NCBI RefSeq assembly: GCF_020982545.1
Contig: NZ_JAJKLK010000026.1
Coordinates: forward strand, 124,001-188,000
Origin: Streptomyces sp. MNU76
Lineage (GTDB): Bacteria > Actinomycetota > Actinomycetes > Streptomycetales > Streptomycetaceae
Reading direction: 5' to 3'
DNA: 64,000 nucleotides
Notes under the pieces: generated by a model
The model's database searches: none
What the model was told of the DNA's origin: nothing
Seen by the model: the letters and a program-made list of their open reading frames with translations, nothing else
Made by a program: the position numbers and the translations under genes
Part shown: one piece after another, positions 35,185 through 43,011 of the stretch
How positions within the stretch are numbered: position 1 is the first letter of the stretch
Layout of the letters: the number at the start of each line of letters is the position of its first letter

Positions 35185-37095
35185 TCAGTGCTTGCGCAGG
35201 CGCACCGACACCCCGTGCGCCGTGAAGACCTGCTCCGCCGTCCAGCCCTCGACGGCCACGGAGACCTCCGAGAACCGGCCCTGCAGCGACCGCGCCCCGA
35301 CGACCGCGACCGTGCTGCCGGAACGCGGCGCCTGCTTCGGGTCGAAGCGGACCACCAGCTTGCTGCCCCGCTCCAGGACTGCGCGCCCGTCGACCACGAG
35401 GGCGGCGTCGGTGCCCCGGTCCAGCGTCACGTCGAGGACACCGGCCTGCGCGTAGCCGCCGCGCACCCGCACGGTGCGGTCGCCGGTGGCCAGCGTGCCG
35501 CCCTCGACCCGGACGTCACCGCGCCCGAACGCCTCCTTCGAGCCCGCCGCGAGGACACCGGCCTCCACGACCGTGCCGCCCGTGTACCGGTTGGCCCCGG
35601 ACAGGGTGAGCGTGCCGCTGCCCTTCTTGACGAGCCCGCCCGCACCGTCGATGTCGTTGCGCCAGGTGTCGGCCGCGGCGAAACCGCCGAGCGCGGCGTC
35701 CAGCGTGACGGCGACCTCCGAGTCGAAGGCGCCGTAGCCGTCCGCCGCCGCGAACAGGTTGAGCCGGCCCCACTGCTCCCAGCCGTCCAGCAGCACATAG
35801 CCCGACGGCAGCGCGGTCGTGCGCAGCACCTCGCGCCGCTGCGCCGCGTCGAGGTACGGCAGCCGCGTCTCCAGCAGGACCTCGGCGCCCTTGGGCACGG
35901 TCAGGTCCTCGGAACGCCCGCGCCGGGTCAGCACGTACGTCAGCTTCGGCTCGACCAGCCGCGCGTTGGCGCAGCGGTCGGCGTACGGGTCCGTGTCGCT
36001 GCCCGCGGAGTGCGCGTACGCGTACAGCGTGTCGGCCGTCGTACCGGTCTCGGCCTGGAAGTACTCGGCGGCCTGCCGTCGCGCGGCGGCCTTGAGCTCG
36101 GCGTTCTTCGGGTCGGCGAGCGCAGCGGCGGCCAGGGCCGTGGCCATGACGCGACCGCCGATGACGTCGACCGCGGAGTGCATGCCGGAGATGATCCGGT
36201 CGTGGCTCGCCTCGAAGGCGCGGGTCACCATCTCCTGGAAGCGCTCGGGGACGGCGTACGCGTAGGCCAGGGCCGCCAGGTGCAGCGCGTTGGTGTGGCC
36301 GCTGGGGAAGCCGCCGTCCTCGGCCGGATTCTCGCCGCGCTGACGCAGCAGCTGCGGGGCGACGATCACGGCGGAGTCGTACACCGGGTACCCGAACTCG
36401 TCGATCGCGCCGGTGTCGACGACCACGCTGTTCTCGTTCATCCGCCAGGGGCGCGGGTACTGGTAGGAGAACTTCGCGGGGTTGCTGGACGCGAACGGCC
36501 CGCGCACGGTGTTGACGAGTTCGGCCACCTTGCCGAGCCGCGAGGTGGTCGAGCCCGCGCCGTTCGCGGATCCGGCGGGCGCGTCGGCGGGGACGGAGTC
36601 GCTGATCTTGCCGGACGGGGTGCCGTCGGGGGCGGAGGTGATCGAGGTGACCGCCATGGCCCCGGCCTTGTACAGGTCGGCCAGCGGGCCGAGACCGCTG
36701 ATCACCGAGTAGCTCTGGTGCTGCCGGTCGGTGATGAACGCCTCGCGGGCCTGCGCCTGGGTGCGGCGGGCGGTCAGGCGCGCGCAGTAGCGCATGTTGG
36801 CGCGCAGGATCTCCGGCAGCAGCGGGGTGCCGGTGTTCCAGGCGTCGCCGGTCTTCCAGATCTCGGCGAAGCCGCCGAGCGCCCGGACCACGGCGTTGGT
36901 CTCGGGGGTCCGGTTCGCCGTGATGTTGGTGGTGTAGTCGTCGACGAACGGCGCGAAGGCGGTGGCCGCCTTGGCCTCGGGCGCCTGCCAGAGGTTCGCG
37001 ACGGTCGGAGCGGCGATCAGGCCGGCCGAGACGCCGAGGGAGTTCCGGAGGAAGACACGGCGGTTGAGCGTGTGGTGCCCGGCAGATGACGGCAT
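35185..37095 (-). CDS. Tat-exported PAP2/class A acid phosphatase with PATR-type C-terminus
   Basis: 636 aa; the ATG at 37095 follows AAAGGAG. A twin-arginine signal (NRRVFLRNSLGVSAG) is at residues 10-25. The PAP2/haloperoxidase-fold active site is complete: KFSYQYPRP (K-x6-RP), FPSGHTNALH, and DRIISGMHSAVD (R-x5-H-x3-D). The C-terminal 180 residues carry GGLVKKGSGTLTLSGANRYTGG, the repeat of autotransporter-associated beta strands, and a beta-rich tail. It should be a secreted phosphatase; haloperoxidase activity is less likely without evidence of vanadate binding. The autotransporter-type repeat in a Gram-positive is notable. Confidence 0.87.
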   Translation of the reverse strand: MPSSAGHHTLNRRVFLRNSLGVSAGLIAAPTVANLWQAPEAKAATAFAPFVDDYTTNITANRTPETNAVVRALGGFAEIWKTGDAWNTGTPLLPEILRANMRYCARLTARRTQAQAREAFITDRQHQSYSVISGLGPLADLYKAGAMAVTSITSAPDGTPSGKISDSVPADAPAGSANGAGSTTSRLGKVAELVNTVRGPFASSNPAKFSYQYPRPWRMNENSVVVDTGAIDEFGYPVYDSAVIVAPQLLRQRGENPAEDGGFPSGHTNALHLAALAYAYAVPERFQEMVTRAFEASHDRIISGMHSAVDVIGGRVMATALAAAALADPKNAELKAAARRQAAEYFQAETGTTADTLYAYAHSAGSDTDPYADRCANARLVEPKLTYVLTRRGRSEDLTVPKGAEVLLETRLPYLDAAQRREVLRTTALPSGYVLLDGWEQWGRLNLFAAADGYGAFDSEVAVTLDAALGGFAAADTWRNDIDGAGGLVKKGSGTLTLSGANRYTGGTVVEAGVLAAGSKEAFGRGDVRVEGGTLATGDRTVRVRGGYAQAGVLDVTLDRGTDAALVVDGRAVLERGSKLVVRFDPKQAPRSGSTVAVVGARSLQGRFSEVSVAVEGWTAEQVFTAHGVSVRLRKH

Positions 37096-37191
37096 GGAGC
37101 GCCGCTCCTTTCGCGGTGGGTTGATCGGGTGCGGGCTGAGCGTGGAACTGACGGATGACCGGTCCATGTCCGGTCGACGACCGGACGGTGA

Positions 37192-38106
37192 TCAGCCGGT
37201 GGCCGGTCGGAGGAGAGTACGTGCAAGCGCCAACGCCCCTTCGACCGGGGGCACTTGGAGCACATGCGGTCGCGCGGACGGTACAGCCTCGGCGAGGGCT
37301 TCGGCGAATGCCGCGTACAGGGCGGGCCGGGACAGGATCGTCCCGCCGGCCACCACCACGTCGTCGACGGGGACCCGGCGGGCGTCGAGCCGCGCCACGA
37401 GCGAGGCGAGCGCGCGGCCCCCGTCCAAGATCACCTGGCGGGCGAGTTCCGAGCCCTCCTCGTCGGCCTCGAACACCTCGGGAGCGTGCCGGCCCCAGTC
37501 GGCGGACATCGCCGTGGCGGCCTCCAGGGCCCCGCCGAGCGCCGGCACCTCGCTCACCCCGAAGGAGGCGACGAGCCGGTCGGCGAGCGCGTCGGGTGCC
37601 TCGCCCCGGTCGTGTGCGGCCCAGACGGCACGGCATGCCTCCCGGACCAGACCGGCGGCGCCGCCCTCGTCACCGAGAACCGCGCCCCAGCCGCCGACCT
37701 GCACCGCCGTACCGTCGGCGGACCGGCCGACGGCCACCGAACCGGTGCCCGCGACCAGTCCCACCCCTTTGTCGAAACCGGCGGCGGGAGCCAGCAGCTC
37801 GGCGTCGCCCACCACCAGGCACGGCACCTGAAGCCGTTCCTGGAGGGCGAGACGTATCTCCTCGCACTGCCGGGGCGTCTCGCAGGCATGGGCGCCGACG
37901 GCCACGGCGGACGGAGGGGTGTGCGCGGGCAGCACCTCCCCGACCAGCGTGGCCAGCCATGCGGCCGCGGCCGTCCGGTCGTGCGGCCGCCAGCCACGGC
38001 TGGTGCGGACGTGGTCGGCGACCGGGTCCGTCCCCGTGACAGCACGGAGATGGGTCTTGGTGCCGCCCACGTCGATACCGACCGCGACGGGCCTTGAGTC
38101 CGGCAC
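37192..38106 (-). CDS. BadF/BadG-type ATPase, probable N-acetylglucosamine kinase-like sugar kinase
   Basis: 304 aa, GTG start at 38106 with AGAGG upstream. The ASKHA phosphate loops are GIDVGGTKTHLRAV (residue ~9), GLVAGTGSVAVG (~115) and the third loop VVVAGGTILSRP (~262). The GGWGAVLGDEGGAAGL stretch is typical of the GlcNAc kinase subgroup. It should phosphorylate an imported (amino) sugar. It is divergent from the ROK gene across a shared operator, so it belongs to the carbohydrate locus that follows. Confidence 0.85.
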   Translation of the reverse strand: MPDSRPVAVGIDVGGTKTHLRAVTGTDPVADHVRTSRGWRPHDRTAAAAWLATLVGEVLPAHTPPSAVAVGAHACETPRQCEEIRLALQERLQVPCLVVGDAELLAPAAGFDKGVGLVAGTGSVAVGRSADGTAVQVGGWGAVLGDEGGAAGLVREACRAVWAAHDRGEAPDALADRLVASFGVSEVPALGGALEAATAMSADWGRHAPEVFEADEEGSELARQVILDGGRALASLVARLDARRVPVDDVVVAGGTILSRPALYAAFAEALAEAVPSARPHVLQVPPVEGALALARTLLRPATG

Positions 38107-38243
38107 GTGAGGCCTCTTTCGTCGTTGCGTTGCGATGGGCGCAGCGACGGCTGGGCGAAACCGTGCCTGGACACACAGGGTCTGTGGGGGGTGCTAGGGA
38201 AGCCCCGGGACGGGCCTCTGATGGTGCGGTAGGCGAGTACCGC

Positions 38244-38276
38244 TTGACTTCGTTAGGAAATTAACTAACGAATAAG
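38244..38276. promoter_or_regulatory. ROK operator overlapping a promoter
   Basis: CGTTAG-GAAATTAA-CTAACG (38251-38270) is an inverted repeat in a local AT-rich patch, immediately after a TTGACT -35-like hexamer (38244-38249). Its position between the kinase and ROK genes suggests autoregulation by the ROK protein. Confidence 0.55.
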
Positions 38277-38350
38277 GGTGCGTCAAGGGTGAGGACGACG
38301 GATACCGCACGACCGTGCGGCCGGACGATCGCGGCACGACTGGGGAGACC

Positions 38351-39472
38351 ATGCAACTGAGCGAGAGCGCGCGCGCCGTCTTCGCTGTACTGGCCGCGTC
38401 GAGCACCGCCACCCGACCCCAACTGGCCACCGGGGCGCGCCTTTCCAAGCCGACCGTCTCCACCGCCGTGGCCGAGCTGGAGGCCGCCGGGCTCGCCGCG
38501 CGCTCCGGCACCCTCACGGGCGGAACGGGCAGGTCAGCGGCCGTTTACGACCTGGGTCTCGCCGCCGGCGCGGTCCTCGCCGTCGACCTCGGCCCGAGCG
38601 TCACCAGGGTGCGGGTCTGCGCCCTGGACGGTGCCCTTCTCGCCGAGGGCACCGGACCGCGGGCGGACACCGTCGACGTCGTCGCCAAGGCCCTGGGGCG
38701 GCTGTCGGCCGGGGCGCCGCTGCGGGCCATCGTGGTCGCCGTCGGCGACGTCACCACCCAGGGCCGGGAGGGCACGGCCGTGCGGCCCGCGACCGCCAAG
38801 GCGGGCCCCATCTTCGACGCCCTGACGGTGGCCCTCCCGCCCGGCGTGCCCGTGCTCGTCGAGAACAACGTGAACTGCGCCGCCCTCGCCGAGCTGCACG
38901 AAGGCGCGGCCCGGGGTCGGGACACCTTCGGCTATCTGCGGATCGGCGTCGGCATCGGTCTCGGTGTCGTCATCGGGGGCCAGGTGCTGCGCGGCGCGAA
39001 CGGCGCCGCGGGCGAGGTGGCCCGGCTGCCCTACCCGTGGGACGCGGACCGGGAGCCCCGCCACGAGGGCCTGGAGGCGCACATAGGAGCGGGTTCCCTG
39101 CTGCGGCGGGCGGCGGACGCCTGGCGGGGCGTGGACGGCGTGTGCCCCGACACCGTCGACGGGCTGTTCGCGCTGGCCGACGCGGGACACACCACGGCCC
39201 GCGCCGTCGTCGGCCGGCACGCCGCCGACGTGGGCCGACTGGCCGCCGCGGCGACCGCCGTGCTGGACCCCGGCCTGATCGTGCTGGGCGGCGCCGTCGG
39301 CTCCAAGGCCCGCCTGCTGCCCGGCGTACGAGCGGAGCTCGCCCGCCTGAGCTGGCCCACCGAGGTCGTGAGCAGTGCGCTCGGTGACAGCGGCACCGTG
39401 GTGGGGGCCAGCCGCCTGGCCGTGGCCCGGGGAATCCAAACCGTGACCGGAGGCTCGGGGGTGAAGCATTGA
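38351..39472 (+). CDS. ROK family transcriptional regulator
   Basis: 373 aa; the ATG at 38351 has GGGGAG upstream. The winged helix (RPQLATGARLSKPTVSTAV, about residues 20-40) precedes a ROK domain with VLAVDLGPSVTRVRV and GIGLGVVIGGQVLRG. The histidine/cysteine zinc motif of classical ROK proteins is not present, so sugar-kinase activity is unlikely and the protein is probably a pure repressor. It lies between a sugar kinase (divergent) and a sugar ABC importer (same strand, 277 nt downstream). Confidence 0.88.
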   Translation: MQLSESARAVFAVLAASSTATRPQLATGARLSKPTVSTAVAELEAAGLAARSGTLTGGTGRSAAVYDLGLAAGAVLAVDLGPSVTRVRVCALDGALLAEGTGPRADTVDVVAKALGRLSAGAPLRAIVVAVGDVTTQGREGTAVRPATAKAGPIFDALTVALPPGVPVLVENNVNCAALAELHEGAARGRDTFGYLRIGVGIGLGVVIGGQVLRGANGAAGEVARLPYPWDADREPRHEGLEAHIGAGSLLRRAADAWRGVDGVCPDTVDGLFALADAGHTTARAVVGRHAADVGRLAAAATAVLDPGLIVLGGAVGSKARLLPGVRAELARLSWPTEVVSSALGDSGTVVGASRLAVARGIQTVTGGSGVKH

Positions 39473-39495
39473 CGGACTCCACCGGCATCTGCCAA

Positions 39496-39537
39496 TGTCC
39501 GGACAAGCGCTTTCTAAGTCGGCCGGGACGCCGACTT
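39496..39537. promoter_or_regulatory. cluster of three palindromes upstream of the sugar-binding protein
   Basis: TGTCCGGACA (39496-39505), AAGCGCTT (39505-39512) and AAGTCGGC-CGGGAC-GCCGACTT (39516-39537) follow one another within 42 nt. AAGCGCTT resembles the core of LacI-family operators, and the third could fold as an RNA hairpin. No LacI gene is in the window. The rest of the 277-nt gap shows no gene. Confidence 0.45.
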
Positions 39538-39749
39538 GGGGCGAGCCATCCCGCCCGTACGCGACGTACGGCAACCGCACGAGGGCGTGCCCGTGCGGTG
39601 ACAGCCAGAGTGGCTGGGGAGCCCGCCCCGCGTGGACGACGCGGCCGGGCGAGGCCGCGCCCGGAGAGCGACGTTTCCTGCAAACTGCACCCGTGCCGCC
39701 TAGGTCGGCGCCGTGCTCTGTCCCCATACGACGAAACAAGGGATCAAAG

Positions 39750-41075
39750 ATGACCACTGTGGGTGTGCGGCGCTCAAGCCGACTCGGCCGCGGCGGTACG
39801 CGCCGCCTGGTTCCTCTCGCTGCCGGCGTCTCGGCGGCCGCCCTGTTGCTCTCCGCCTGTGGAGGAGGGGAGTCCGACTCGGGCGGTACCTCCAAGTCGC
39901 TGACCTTCTGGATCTCCACGGTTCCGGGGCAGGACGCGGGCTGGAAGAAGATGGTGGCGCAGTACGAGAAGGAGACCGGCGTCAAGGTCAAGCTCGTCAA
40001 CATCCCCTACGAGGGCTACACGACGAAGCTGCGCAACTCCGCGCAGGCCAACTCGCTCCCCGACGTGGCGGCCGTGCCGGCGCTCGACCCGATCTGGTCG
40101 AACAAGCTGATCGACCTCAGCGACATAGCCAACAACAAGGCGAACAAGATCAACGCCAACTTCCTGGCCAAGGACTCGTCCGGGAAGGTGCTGTCCATCC
40201 CCTCGGACGTCACCGCGTCCGGCATGTTCATCAACAAGTCGCTCTTCGAGAAGGCCGGCGTCGACTACCCGACCTCGCCCGACAAGACCTGGACCTGGGA
40301 CGAGTTCATCAAGGCGGCGAACGAGGTCCGGGAGAAGACCAAGGCCAAGTACTCCCTGACCTTCGACCAGTCGCCGTCCCGGCTGCGCGCCATGGTCTAC
40401 GAGATGGGCGGCAAGTACGTCCACGCCGACGACTCCGGCAAGTTCTCGGTGGACGACGCGACCAAGAAGGCCGTGAAGACCTTCGTCGGCTGGAACGACG
40501 ACAAGACCATGCCCAAGTCGGTGTGGACCAGCGGCGCCGACCCGTCGGCCATGTTCCAGAGCGGTGACGTCGTCGCCTACTGGTCCGGCGTGTGGCAGGT
40601 CGCCGCCTACTCGGAGAGCATCACGAAGTTCGAGTGGGCGAGCGTCCCGACCCCGGCCCAGCCGGTGCAGGCCAGTGACGTCAACAGCGGCGGCATGACG
40701 GTCGGCTTCAACAACAACGCCGACGCGGCCGCCGCCGCGAAGAAGTTCCTGTCCTGGCTGTACGAGCCCGACCACTACAGGACGCTGTGCGAGACCTCCG
40801 GCTTCCTGCCGGTCGAGAGCGGTCTGAACCCGAAGTACCCCTTCAAGTCCGAGGCGGCGCAGGCGGCGTTCAAGCTCTACAACGAGTCCATCCCGCTCTA
40901 CGACCCGATCTCCGGCTACTTCAACAGCGCGCAGACGAACTGGGTGTTGAAGGGCAAGAGCCTCGCCGAGGACCCGACCAAGACGGAGCTCGGCAAGGCG
41001 ATCAACGGCCAGCAGTCGTCGGACAAGGCCCTGGAGAACATCGTGGCGGGCTACAACCAGCAGGTCGGCGGCTGA
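39750..41075 (+). CDS. sugar ABC transporter substrate-binding lipoprotein (CUT1)
   Basis: 441 aa; AAGGGA precedes the ATG at 39750. A lipoprotein signal with lipobox LLLSACGG gives lipidation at about residue 32. The mature protein is a family 1 extracellular solute-binding protein (LTFWISTVPGQDAGWKKMV; SDVTASGMFINKSLFEKAG; YWSGVWQVAAYSES). It should capture an oligosaccharide outside the membrane for the two permeases that follow. The ligand is unknown, although the neighbouring enzymes suggest a polysaccharide fragment. No ATPase gene is present, so a shared MsiK-type ATPase is likely. Confidence 0.9.
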   Translation: MTTVGVRRSSRLGRGGTRRLVPLAAGVSAAALLLSACGGGESDSGGTSKSLTFWISTVPGQDAGWKKMVAQYEKETGVKVKLVNIPYEGYTTKLRNSAQANSLPDVAAVPALDPIWSNKLIDLSDIANNKANKINANFLAKDSSGKVLSIPSDVTASGMFINKSLFEKAGVDYPTSPDKTWTWDEFIKAANEVREKTKAKYSLTFDQSPSRLRAMVYEMGGKYVHADDSGKFSVDDATKKAVKTFVGWNDDKTMPKSVWTSGADPSAMFQSGDVVAYWSGVWQVAAYSESITKFEWASVPTPAQPVQASDVNSGGMTVGFNNNADAAAAAKKFLSWLYEPDHYRTLCETSGFLPVESGLNPKYPFKSEAAQAAFKLYNESIPLYDPISGYFNSAQTNWVLKGKSLAEDPTKTELGKAINGQQSSDKALENIVAGYNQQVGG

Positions 41076-41090
41076 GCGCAGGCCGACAGT

Positions 41091-41124
41091 CCCGGGCGGC
41101 GGGTTCGAGACGCCGCCGCCCGGG
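41091..41124 (+). terminator. intercistronic hairpin between binding protein and permease
   Basis: CCCGGGCGGCGG (41091-41102) pairs with CCGCCGCCCGGG (41113-41124), a perfect 12-bp stem starting 15 nt after the binding-protein stop. Such hairpins usually reduce expression of permeases relative to the binding protein or protect its mRNA 3' end. Confidence 0.65.
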
Positions 41125-41198
41125 CCCCGGGCCCGCGTGATGCCGGGCTCAGGTCCTGAGCCCACCGGAACTCAATCCACCAGCACGGAGTCAGGAAG

Positions 41199-42110
41199 AT
41201 GACCAAACGCGCCTCGGCCGTGTCCGCGAGCCCGCCCAGGAGACGCAGCAAGTACACCCTTGCGCCGCTCGTGCTCATCGCGGCCAATGTCGTGCTCTTC
41301 TCGCTGTTCTTCGTCTGGCCGGCGGTGATCGGGCTCGTCTACTCCTTCACCAACTACACAGGCGTGGGGGCGTTCCAGTTCATCGGACTGGACAACTACG
41401 ACAACCTGCTCGGGGACTCCACCTTCTACGACGCGCTGACCCGGACGCTGCTGTACACCGTCCTCTTCGTCCCGTTGAACTTCGTGGTCTCGCTGCTCGC
41501 CGCCAACCTGGTGGTGAGCAAGCACGCCAAGGGCGGGTCGGTCGCCCGTGTCCTCTTCTTCATCCCGTGGCTGCTGTCGCCCATCGTCGTGGGTGTCCTG
41601 TGGCGGTGGATGTTCGGTGAGAACTTCGGACTGGTCAACTACGTCATCGAGAAGTTCGGCGGAGACGCCGTTCCGTGGCAGTCGAACGCGGACCTCTCGC
41701 TGCTCGTGGTGGTGATGGCGTCGGCCTGGGCCTGGACGGGCTTCACCATGCTGCTGTTCATCGCGGCGATCAAGAACGTGCCGGTGTCGTACTACGAGGC
41801 CGCCTCGCTCGACGGCGCCGGCCCCTGGCGCCAGTTCTTCAGCATCACCCTGCCGAGCATCGCGCCCACCTCGTTCATCGTCATCCTGCTCAACACGATC
41901 AACGCGATGAAGGAGTACCCGGTGTTCGTCGCCCTCAACAACGGCGGACCCGGCACGTCGAACAACCTGCTGGTGCAGTACATCTACGAGACCGGCTTCA
42001 AGCGGGGCCAGATCGGCTACGCGAGCGCCGCGTCGTTCGTGCTCATGCTCATCCTGATGGCCGTCGCGATCATCCAGCTGATCGTCAACCGGCGGGTGGA
42101 GAACCGATGA
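41199..42110 (+). CDS. sugar ABC transporter permease (MalF type)
   Basis: 303 aa with six hydrophobic segments; the first is LVLIAANVVLFSLFFVWP. The ATPase-docking EAA loop is YYEAASLDGAGPWRQFFSITLP (about residues 200-220). It is the first of two permeases and its stop overlaps the next start (ATGA). It forms the membrane channel with the downstream partner. Confidence 0.9.
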   Translation: MTKRASAVSASPPRRRSKYTLAPLVLIAANVVLFSLFFVWPAVIGLVYSFTNYTGVGAFQFIGLDNYDNLLGDSTFYDALTRTLLYTVLFVPLNFVVSLLAANLVVSKHAKGGSVARVLFFIPWLLSPIVVGVLWRWMFGENFGLVNYVIEKFGGDAVPWQSNADLSLLVVVMASAWAWTGFTMLLFIAAIKNVPVSYYEAASLDGAGPWRQFFSITLPSIAPTSFIVILLNTINAMKEYPVFVALNNGGPGTSNNLLVQYIYETGFKRGQIGYASAASFVLMLILMAVAIIQLIVNRRVENR

Positions 42111-43009
42111 CAACCACAGACATCCCACGCCCGGTCGACGCCGGATCCGGTCGGACCGTCTCCAAGAAGCCGCCCCGCCGCGGGGGCCGCGGCGGTCTCC
42201 GGCAGGCGGTGTCCGCGACGACCCTGCTGTGGATCCTGGCGTGCCTGTACGGGCTGCCGGTGCTGTGGTTCGTCCTCAGCTCCCTCAAGCCGGCCGGCGA
42301 CCTGTTCTCCGTTCCGCTGACGCTGATCCCGCAGGACCCCACGCTGTCGGGATTCAGGGCGGCGTGGGACAGCGCCAACTTCTCCCAGTACTTCATCAAC
42401 ACCACCATCGTGTGTGTGATCACGACGATCCTCACGGTGGGGGTGAGCTGCTGCACCGGGTACGCGTTGGCCAAGTACGACAACAGATGGCTCAAGGCCT
42501 TCTTCCTCTGCATCCTGGCCACCACGATGCTGCCGGGCGAGGTCATGCTCGCCCCGTCGTTCCTGGTGGTCCGCGACCTCGGCCTCTACAACTCGTTCGC
42601 CGGCATCATCCTCCCGGCCGTGCTCACCGCGACCGGATGCTTCATGTTCCGCCAGTTCTTCCTGACGGTTCCCGACGAACTCGTGGAGGCCGCGCGCATC
42701 GACGGCGCACGTGAGCTGTCGATCTTCCTGCGGATCATGGTGCCGATCTCCCGGCCCATCATGCTCACCCTCGCCATCCTGTCCTTCCAGTGGCGGTGGA
42801 ACGACTACATCTGGCCGCTGCTGATGCTGAACGACCCCAACAAGTTCACCGTGCAGATCGGCATCCAGAGCATCGTCGGCGCGCAGAACATCAACTGGTC
42901 GGTCCTGCTGGGCGCCTCGGTGATCTCGATGATCCCGCTGATCGCCGTCTTCCTGGTCTTCCAGCGCTACGTCATGAACGCCGACATCAACGCCGGACTG
43001 AAGGACTGA
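42107..43009 (+). CDS. sugar ABC transporter permease (MalG type)
   Basis: 300 aa. Six membrane helices follow a basic N-terminus; the EAA loop is LVEAARIDGARELSIFLRI (about residue 193) and the family C-terminus MNADINAGLKD is intact. It is coupled to the preceding permease by ATGA overlap and to the next enzyme by a 2-nt gap, so the importer and the enzymes belong to one transcript. Confidence 0.9.
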   Translation: MTTTDIPRPVDAGSGRTVSKKPPRRGGRGGLRQAVSATTLLWILACLYGLPVLWFVLSSLKPAGDLFSVPLTLIPQDPTLSGFRAAWDSANFSQYFINTTIVCVITTILTVGVSCCTGYALAKYDNRWLKAFFLCILATTMLPGEVMLAPSFLVVRDLGLYNSFAGIILPAVLTATGCFMFRQFFLTVPDELVEAARIDGARELSIFLRIMVPISRPIMLTLAILSFQWRWNDYIWPLLMLNDPNKFTVQIGIQSIVGAQNINWSVLLGASVISMIPLIAVFLVFQRYVMNADINAGLKD

Positions 43010-43011
43010 CC

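Noticed and set aside
35185..37095. Vanadium haloperoxidase
   Set aside because: The PAP2 motifs are shared by phosphatases and haloperoxidases; the K-x6-RP, PSGH and R-x5-H-x3-D set and the protein size fit a class A-type acid phosphatase as well, so the less specific call was kept.
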